A stretch of 64,000 nt of DNA, from positions 310,001 to 374,000 of the forward strand of contig WHUZ01000049.1 of assembly GCA_015179045.1 (NCBI GenBank), given 5' to 3'. Origin of the DNA: Kalaharituber pfeilii (lineage: Eukaryota > Ascomycota > Pezizomycetes > Pezizales > Pezizaceae). Numbering within the stretch: the first letter of the stretch is position 1; every line of letters begins with the position of its first letter. The position numbers and the translations under genes are program-made. The notes under the pieces were generated by a model. The model saw nothing but the letters and a program-made list of their open reading frames with translations, was not told the origin of the DNA and ran no database searches. Positions 56,053 through 64,000 of this stretch are shown here, piece after piece.

Positions 56053-57905
56053 GTATTGCAAAATGTTTGTTGGATCAGCGGGATGTGAGGCTACATTTAT
56101 TCCCCGAACCATCCTTCCCCGGCTATGGGGAATCATCAGTCCGTCTCAACATGTTTAGGCTTCAAACTGGCTGTTGTATCCTCATGCCAATGTTACACTG
56201 CGGCTCTGAATCATGGAAGGTTTGATGTTTGTGATCAGCAGACTTGCAGTGCCTTATAGATAGAGGGACCTTTTTGTCAGCTGGACTAGTAACTAGCAGC
56301 ACGTGGAATCAAACGAGAAGCGAACTACCCTCCAACCTTCCCAAATGGCAAGTTTATAAGTTCTCTAGGTCTATTTGGGAGATGGATATCCGCGTGTGTG
56401 ACCAAGGACAGGTCAAATGCGGTGTATTCTAAGTACTCATGGTGCTCTCCGAGGGTCCGAGAACTAGACTTCCGATGTTGCTGTTTAAAGGAGCCCAACT
56501 GATGCTAGTCTGGGATGCAGGTATTTTTGTTACCAGGAATCGGCAGTGTTAAGACTGGTCACAAGATCAAGCTCAGTCAGAGGTCGAGGCAGTTTGTGGA
56601 ATGCCATATTGGCTCGCAGCAGTTGTGTATTACCAAGTGTATATAAGTAGTCACAATTTCAAGCAACATTTCCACAGTCTAGTGAAACATTGAAGCTGAG
56701 GCGCTTGAAATCTTGAATCAGGGCTTCGATCCGGCGAGAGGTAAATTCATTCTGAGGCTCAAGGCTGTGGTTGTCTACTTAATTCAAGCTCAGGCTAGTC
56801 TCGTAACCAGACTACCGCTTTCGAGACGAAAGCTTAGGTTTGCACTCGGCTGCATGCCTTGTGCACCACAGTCAATACCGTCTGAATGCATGGGGACCGC
56901 TCGAGTGCAGCAGGATCTGAAGCTTTAAGCCAGTTTGTGCGCTTCAGAGACAACGGGATTTGTGTAGCCTGAATGAGCATCATTTGGAAGCCCAGGGCAG
57001 AAGCTGGGCGAGGTGGATTTATGATATGAGCCTACACCGGGTTTGGGGCGATGCTCTATATATCGAGATTCGAGGTTGCACTCTGGTGATCTTGCACAGC
57101 TTGGTGCACAGCATGACGGATTTTTCCACCGCTCCCGCAGCTCTCCCTGGATGTTATTTGGACCTTGAAGCTCTTGAAGCTCTGCTCCCCAGCGGAGTAT
57201 GCGTCCTATGACCAGTGCCCTGCCCTTAGGCCTCCTTTGCACATCTTCCACACTTCCCAGCCCCCTTCGCCTCCCTCGCTCCCCTCGTCCTAGACAGCAG
57301 CGCCCCGCCTTCCCCCCTTCCCGCAAGGAGCGAAGCAGAGCATCATCCGCTCTGCTGGGGTGCCGGGCTCTGCCTCTGCCCCACGAGCCTGACGTAGACT
57401 ATCTGACAGCTCATGGGCACCTGAGATCTTACATTCACCCTCTGTCCGTATCCGTAATAGCCTGGGTGGAGCCTGTGAGCCTTGGAGACCACTCAAGCAC
57501 AACCCCTCCTTCACATCCCCCCCCAGTAAATAAAGCCAGCGATCTCTACCTCCCACGCCTCGGGCCCACAGCTTCTCGACTGCTCCATCCCAACTGCAGA
57601 AAAGTTGACACCGCTGGTCAAGCACTCATTCCGTGGCCAGCCAGCTGTACATTGTCTCGGCAGCCCGTTCGTTGCACTGCGCTCCCCCAATCAACCGCCA
57701 ACTACACCATTGCGCTGGGCGGAAAATTTTTAGCAAACTTATCGCCCTAAGACTAAACAACTTAGAGTCACGTTGGAGGTGCGAAAGTTTTTTACGTTTC
57801 GAGAAGTTAACTTCTGCGGACCCCTTGATTCAATTCACTAAGACAGGAACCGGAGTGCCTTCGCTTGCGCCGCGTCGGGAGAAAAAAGGCAGTCTGGCCC
57901 ATACA
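56053..57905. promoter_or_regulatory. Upstream region of the CCCH gene
   Basis: 1.85 kb. A plus-strand frame at 57199-57750 is Pro/Ser/Arg-rich, starts with an ATG but looks like GC-rich 5' leader; I do not call it a gene. The rest is unremarkable. Confidence 0.45.
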
Positions 57906-59872
57906 ATGGAGGCTTTAAACCCGTTTCCTCCACTTCCTCCAGTGCATCCGCTCCATCAACAGCAGCACCAACCAGCACCGCACCCGCTGCCCCAGTTGGC
58001 CGAGACAGCACCAGAACAACACGGCCTTGCGTATACTGGCTCCGCACCGTCTGCCCCAGCTTCGCAGAACAACACTCGATCTCCCAGCAGCGCCCGCGGA
58101 TTGCCTTCCTCTGGTCTTCTCTCAGCAGCAATGCCCTCCAATGGTGGGATAGCTGTTCCCACTGCGCCTAATCAACCATCTCAGCCTCAGGCGCCAGTCC
58201 TTCCTGGAATGCCCGTCCCGCCCTTCGAAGGCTCAAGAAGTCCACCAGGCAGCAAGAGTGAGTGAAGCAACAACCTCACATAGTCTCTGCTGAGGCCCTA
58301 GCTGATAAGGCTACTAGATCTTTCACATGTACCGTGTAAATTCTTCCGGCAAGGGGCCTGTCAGGCTGGAAAAGCTTGTCCATTTTCACATTCAGCAGAT
58401 CCTGCGTCTGACCAAGCGCCTTGCAAATACTTCCAGAAGGCACGCCAGAACTTCCTCTTACTACCCATGCGTAAGGTACTGTATTTCTAACTTCGATTTT
58501 AGGGTAACTGCAAGTTTGGCGCAAAATGTGCCCTAGCCCACATCCTTCCTGATGGACGACGAGTTGGGCGCCACGGTTTCAATCATCTTGGACTGGGTGC
58601 CAAGACATATGTCGAGCCGAATCATACTTCTCGGTCAGCTCTTCACAATTCTCTCGTTCAGGCCCAAATGATTCCACCGGCACGCTCGGCATATGGTGAT
58701 CTTCCGGACCCTTATCATAATTATGTTGACCAGAGGCCTCAGGAACCTCCCCAAATACCTGAAGCGGGTTTTGCCTCTCCAAGGGTAAATGATCTACCCA
58801 CAATCTCTTCACCCCTCCTTAGCTCTTCCCATCGTACTTTGGGACCACTGGATGCAACGCTTCCCAGCTCCTTCGACTCTAATGGAATATCCCTGTACGC
58901 AAGGCTAGGTCCAATGGCTGCATCAGTGCCTTCAAAGTTTGGCTTGGAATCTCCCCCAATGTCGTTGCCTCAGGAATCCCATACTCTCAAGTCCCTACAT
59001 GCCTCTGCATTTGGAGAGGATGATGGTATTAGCAGCCTAGCCTTATCCCCACCAACGGGTGAAGATACCTTGGGACATAGGTTGCAAATGCAATCTAGAT
59101 TGCGGGCTCCATATCTTTCAGCTAGTATGCCGAGGACTAGTCTCATGCTTGGAGATTGGTCTAAAGACAAACTTCAAGGAGATCTTCTTGAAACAATCGG
59201 CCATGAAGAGGATTTCATTCCTGGAAGTTTGACAGGAGATATTCTTACCCCTCAAGAAAATGTGGTTCGAAATCGACGGATGTCGGGGACAAATCATGAT
59301 GATCATTCAAGATTCAGTTTTAACTCTCCTCGTGACTCTGGAAGTGTTGTTGGCTCGCCAATTGTAGGCTCACCATCCAGATTTGGACCTTTGTTCACCC
59401 GCACAAAGCGTGAAGAAGAACCAACACATGGGCTTGGGCATGTTGGGTCGCCGCTGCGTAATTCATATCTGTCCGGTGATAGCCCTCCATTTGGAAATCT
59501 AAATCGCACTTCATCTAAAGACACAGGCTTTATCACCTCGCCCCAAGGATATCAGCTCTTACTCAGAAATTGGAGAGTGCAAAAATCTCTGGAGATACTA
59601 CGTCGCCTTCAGAGATATCATCCTTATCCGCGAAACACAACAATAAACCAATGGCACCACGAGCATTATCTTCAACGACTGCTACTTCCAAGGTCGTCAC
59701 TCCAATTGACGAGGAGACACAATTTGAGATGGACGAAGAAGAGGACAAGGACAGTTCGAAGAAGCAGCAAACTGCTGCCATTCCTATTACAGGAAATAGG
59801 CGCTCATCGACTATTGGGTTAGAGGATGACTGGAAGACATTTGCAAAGCGTGATATAAAGCCACTTCGTTAA
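57906..59872 (+). CDS. CCCH zinc-finger protein (Cps3/Lee1-like)
   Basis: ATG 57906 (MEALNPFPPLPPVHPLHQQQ) opens a Pro/Gln-rich N-terminus. After an intron (AAGA|gtgagt...ctactag) come two CCCH fingers. Finger 1 is CKFFRQGACQAGKACPFSH (C-x7-C-x5-C-x3-H). Finger 2 is CKYFQK|GNCKFGAKCALAH, split by a 63-bp GC-AG intron (58440-58502). ILPDGRRVGRHGFNHLG follows, then a long Ser/Pro-rich tail with SPIVGSPSRFGPLF and GLGHVGSPLR. This is the layout of fission yeast Cps3 and yeast Lee1, predicted RNA-binding proteins. Near 59541 the frame must change for the conserved end (ALTQKLESAK, PIDEETQFEMDEEEDKDSSK, DDWKTFAKRDIKPLR); either one missing C in CCCC or a weak intron 59476-59555. Stop 59870-59872. 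Confidence 0.88.
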
Positions 59873-60569
59873 GGAAAGATAATCAAACGTACCCTACAGC
59901 GGGTAAACAGATTTTTCTATGACTTATGGATTTATCTCTGGGCTGGACGGTTTGAAAAAAAAAAAAAAAAGTCAATCAAAAGCATGCGATGATGTTTCTG
60001 TGGAGTTCCTGATTTCATTGGCCTTTGTGTTTCATTTTTTTTTCTTGATTTATTATCTGATATTATCAGGTTATATTTCCCTCGTCTAGTACATGGATGA
60101 TGTTCTTGACTTTATTTATTCCTCTAATCCTAGTATGGAGTTTACTCAAGGAAATCTCCCAGTTATCGGGTTTGTCATGCTACCATTCCTGTATCATGCA
60201 CCTTCGTTAGTGCAATTAAGACCAGAGCGTGGGCGTCAAATGCATATAGAATTGTATATTGGATTGTTTATTTCTTGATTTATTGAAGTTTTTCGATACA
60301 CATGAATTTACTATTCAAGGAGTAACAGAGCAACATACATGAGTAGTTTAGTAAGGGTGAGGTGAAAATGAAAACGTTCAGCCGAATATGGTTGGGCAGG
60401 ATGCTTCGTGAAAATTGAGCTAAGATAGTGTTTCGATTTGATGGTTGTACACAGCATAACTTACCCTGAACGTGGCTGAGTAACCTGAAGTTGTTATGAC
60501 CCGACAACTGAAGTAGTACTAAACTTTCCAACCACTTTCACATGACTGTGAACCAAGGAACACGCACAA
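59873..60569. other. Spacer between CCCH gene and CHL1
   Basis: 700 bases in tandem orientation; A16 run at 59955-59970, then AT-rich DNA. No gene seen. Presumably the 3' UTR and the CHL1 promoter. Confidence 0.55.
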
Positions 60570-63500
60570 ATGGTGAACAAGGAAGTCAATCAGCGTGATT
60601 ATCATCATCCCTATAAGCCTTACGCTATACAACTTGATTTTATGAATGCGTTGTACGATGCAATTGAAGACGGTTGCGTGGGTATCTTTGAGTCTCCCAC
60701 AGGTATCTTATCAACCCATGCACCATGGCCAATACCGTGCTACATGCCCCAAACTAACATGTGTTCTAGGAACGGTAATGCATTCTGGAATAAAATATGA
60801 CCTGTATAAGAGCTTATTAGATATTTTTCGGTCAGGGTAAATCTCTGAGCTTACTTTGCAGCTCGTTGACTTGGCTGAGGGATCATAAGGCCAAAACATT
60901 CGAGGCGAGCTTGCAGGAAGCTGACATCGGTCAGATAAAACTGATTTCTGTCATTATACTGTAGAAAATTCTTGCTGACGGGGGCTGAATAGATGAAACT
61001 GAGCCAGCGTGGATTAGAGAATTTGCGTTAGAGGAGAAGAAGAGAACATTGCTTAGGGCAAAGATTGCGCTGGAGGAACAGCTGAAGAGAATTAGAGAGA
61101 AGGAGTTGCTGGACAAAGCGCGCTCTGAGAGGGGAGTGCAGAAAATAAAAAGACAAGTAGGGCATTTATTGTGTTTATTCATTTCAACATGGAAGATAAT
61201 TGATATTATGGGGATGCTAACTGTCGTGATCAGAGGATTGCTATTGCACTAGATGAAGGGGAGAATGAGGACGAGAATCAATTTCTCCTGGCTGACTACG
61301 ATAGTAATGATGAAGGTAAATCTGGCAAGTCACCTTTAGGACTGGAGGGACTTTCATCGGAAACGAGAGAGATTCTCAAAAAGTATGTTGATATGCAGCT
61401 GTGGAGAAAGGACACTGACGTTGTGTTTCGATAGGCTTGGGCATCAATTTGGTCCCGAAAAGGAAGATGGCCTGGAATTACCAGAGGAATTGAAGGTATT
61501 ATTCCCATTATGGCTTTTACATTTACTTTCGTTAATTGACCACAATACAAGGTTTTTTACTGCTCACGAACTCATTCGCAACTTACACAATTTGTCCATG
61601 AGTTGAAACGGATCAAAGTGCCTCCTGCTTTCCCTCTAGAGGTGAACGAGATTCAGGAGGAAGTGAAGCATGTGCCGCTTGGGTCCCGGAAGAACTTGTG
61701 TATTAATCCAAAAGTTCAGAAGCTCAGTAGTATCACGGCTATTAACGAGCGATGCTTGGAACTGCAGCAATCAGGTATGGGTGAATAAGCTGGCAGTGTA
61801 CTGCGTATACTGATCAAATACTACAATTGAAAGGAAAATCACAGGAACCAAAATGTCGGTTTCTGCCAGATCAGGATGATCAGGTCGTTGTGCGAGAGTT
61901 TAGAGATTATACCTTGGCACAAATCCGAGATATTGAGGAGCTGGGAAATTTAGGTAAGAAGATTGGTGTATGCCCATATTATGCATCGAGGGCGACTATA
62001 AAACCGAGTGAAGTAAGAAGTTCTTACTTTGTAAAGCTCCAAAAGGACTATGCTCATATTGCTTTGTTCAGATTGTGACACTACCGTATCCGCTCTTATT
62101 ACAAAAATCAGCGAGGGAAGCTCTGGGTGTATCACTTAAAGGCCATGTGGTGATAATTGATGAGGCGCATAACTTGATGGACGCCATATTGAACATCCAT
62201 TCAATTACGGTCACACTCTCGCAAATTCAGAAATGCCACAAACAGACTGAAATATACCTAGGAAAATTTGGCAACAAACTGAACGGGAGTAACAAGGTAT
62301 ATGTGATGCAACTTCTGAAGCTCCTAAAAGGGTTGATGGAGTTCCTCGAAGGAAAGAAAGGAGGGGGTACTGTGGCACAGGGTGACCTACTGGCTATCCA
62401 GGGGGTTGACCAAGTTAATATCTACAAACTTCAGAAGTACATAACCGAGAGTAAACTGGCAAGGAAAGTTGAAGGATACCTGGACTTCGAGGAAAGGAAA
62501 CGACAAAAGGTTAACAAAGGTCTGAATGAGAATGAATTAACTACTCCCACACTCATGCACATACAAGGATTACTTTCAGCTTTGACCAACCCTACGTCTG
62601 AAGGGAGATTCTTTCATGGAATGACAGACCAGAAAGAGATATATTTGAAATACATGCTTCTGGACCCGGCGCACTACTTCAAAAGTATAGTTGAGGAGGC
62701 TCGAGCGGTTGTACTCGCCGGAGGGACTATGGAGCCTGTGAGTTCGCCTGCATTTATTGTGGTAACCCGCTAATGGCAGTATAAACTAGATGGATGACTA
62801 CCGAACACATCTTTTTCCATATGTTGCACCAGAACGTATAAGAACCTTATCCTGTGGCCATGTAATCCCGAAGGAAAATCTTATGGCATGGTCACTTTGC
62901 ACAGGGCCTGGTGGGCGGGAATTGAAATTTACATATGATAAGAGGAATGACCTAGATATGGTAACCATTTAATCATGCATCCTATTTTGCCCAGTGATGC
63001 TAATTTGTCATACCTCCAAAGATTAATGAGCTTGGAAGGGCAATCATCAATCTATGTTTGGTTATTCCGCATGGTGTAGTGTGCTTCTTTCCTAGTTATG
63101 CATACTTAGACTTTGTGATCTCTCGTTGGCAGATAAACAATAACCCCCAAAGTGCCCCAAATATATCAATATGGGAGCGCCTCGCCCAGCGCAAAACAGT
63201 AAGCGCGCACAAAGGCCCTTTCAAACTTGGATTTCCAGTACTGACATAAATCATAGCTATTCACTGAACCTAAGAACAACAGTAGTGTAGAAGATACTCT
63301 GCGAGAATACAGCCAAGCGACAGATTCCGGTAAAGGCGGGCTTCTATTTTCTGTTGTGGGTGGGAAAATGTCGGAGGGTATAAATTTCAATGACAGCCTT
63401 GGGAGGGGAGTGCTTATGGTTGGCCTCCCATTTCCTAACAGCCAAAGCGCAGAGTGGCGGGCCAAACTTGAACACGTTGAAAAAGTCGCCTCCGAAAATT

Positions 63501-63790
63501 ATGCGAAGGCCGAAACTAAAATGTCACAAGCGGAATTTGCAAAGGCAACAGGGCGGGAGTTTTATGAAAATGCATGCATGAGGGCTGTCAACCAGAGCAT
63601 TGGGCGAGCAATCCGGCATCAGCACGATTATGCAGTTATTGTGCTGCTGGACCAGCGATACTCCTTGCCGCGCATCACAACGAAGCTCCCTAAATGGATA
63701 CGCGATAGTGTGGTCAATGGTGAAAAGCAGCCATTCACAAAGCTCATGAGCAGCACTTCGGCGTTCTTCAGGGCGAAGACTGCGAAGTGA
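60570..63790 (+). CDS. CHL1: DNA helicase Chl1 (DDX11-like, Fe-S family)
   Basis: Superfamily 2 5'-3' DNA helicase needed for sister chromatid cohesion and lagging-strand work with Ctf4 and cohesin loaders. ATG 60570 ([20 protein letters not shown]) leads into [20 protein letters not shown] and [16 protein letters not shown], the Walker A split by an intron. Then [53 protein letters not shown] (Fe-S cluster region), DEAH box [37 protein letters not shown] with [41 protein letters not shown] and [20 protein letters not shown], with the arginine-finger region QSIGRAIR. Some ten introns. The end is [13 protein letters not shown], stop 63788-63790. Complete, of normal family length. Confidence 0.95.
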
Positions 63791-64000
63791 GCATTACCCT
63801 CAGTTTGAGACCAAACACCCCGATTTCCCGAAATATACGCGCGCAATGCATCGATGTAACATGTCTGCGACCTGAGAATGAATACAAGTGCTACTAGTGA
63901 TATTTGTAATTACCCGCGAGCAATGAGGGCGATGCAATATGGTGATTTGTTTCATGCGTGTATGTCCTGGTTGAGTAACGGGGCGTCACGAGGTCCGCGG

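Noticed and set aside
57199..57750. 183-codon plus-strand frame rich in Pro, Ser and Arg
   Set aside because: Composition follows local GC richness, no family feature, and it sits where the CCCH gene leader and promoter should be.

Overview
This 64 kb window is nuclear DNA of a filamentous ascomycete fungus (Pezizomycotina; a Pezizomycetes-like genome is possible but not shown). The reasons are: protein genes broken by many short introns with GT...AG ends and CTAAC/TTAAC-like branch sites; a family set typical of that group (Atg4, Sqs1, Jjj1, coatomer alpha, Coq1, a Chs4/Skt5-type Sel1 protein, Oxr1, Hop2, a Cps3/Lee1-type CCCH protein, Chl1); a serine tRNA with a canonical intron; and no bacterial-style operons. 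Every protein gene here is an independent unit with its own flanks.

Layout. 0-24 kb is gene-dense: the 3' part of a Ubp2-like deubiquitinase (+), tRNA-Ser(UGA) (+), a small coiled-coil protein (+), RSA3 (-), ATG4 (-), a long G/C-tract-rich divergent promoter, an Sqs1-type R3H/G-patch protein (+) that carries an unexpected chromodomain, JJJ1 (-), coatomer alpha (-), an acidic orphan protein (+) and a conserved fungal nuclear-type protein often labelled 'BTB domain transcription factor' (+). COQ1 (+) follows at 24.3-25.9 kb. 26-39 kb is gene-poor and repeat-rich: a decayed Harbinger-like transposase, two abutting fold-back elements, one conserved hypothetical protein (-) and a 424-bp MITE with 45-bp inverted ends. 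39-49 kb holds an orphan protein (+), OXR1 (-), a protein with five LDxxLGL motifs (+) and the CHS4-type chitin synthase activator (-). 49-55 kb is again gene-free and contains a complete-looking 669-bp pogo/Tigger-like element. 55-64 kb holds HOP2 (+), the CCCH protein (+) and CHL1 (+).

How the genes relate. There is no biosynthetic or defence cluster. The genes are housekeeping: ribosome assembly (Rsa3, Jjj1, and Sqs1, which in yeast activates the helicase Prp43), autophagy and ubiquitin turnover (Atg4, Ubp2), secretion (coatomer alpha), ubiquinone synthesis (Coq1), cell wall (Chs4), stress (Oxr1), cohesion and meiosis (Chl1, Hop2).

The points most worth a second look are: the chromodomain inside Sqs1; two GC-AG introns that share the 5' splice-site sequence GCACG; a 12-bp last exon that supplies the CVIM prenylation box of the Chs4 protein; apparent one-base frame breaks at C-runs in two genes (sequence error or real); the LDxxLGL repeat protein; and three families of short DNA transposons. 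Exon borders were read by eye, so gene spans are firmer than individual splice sites.
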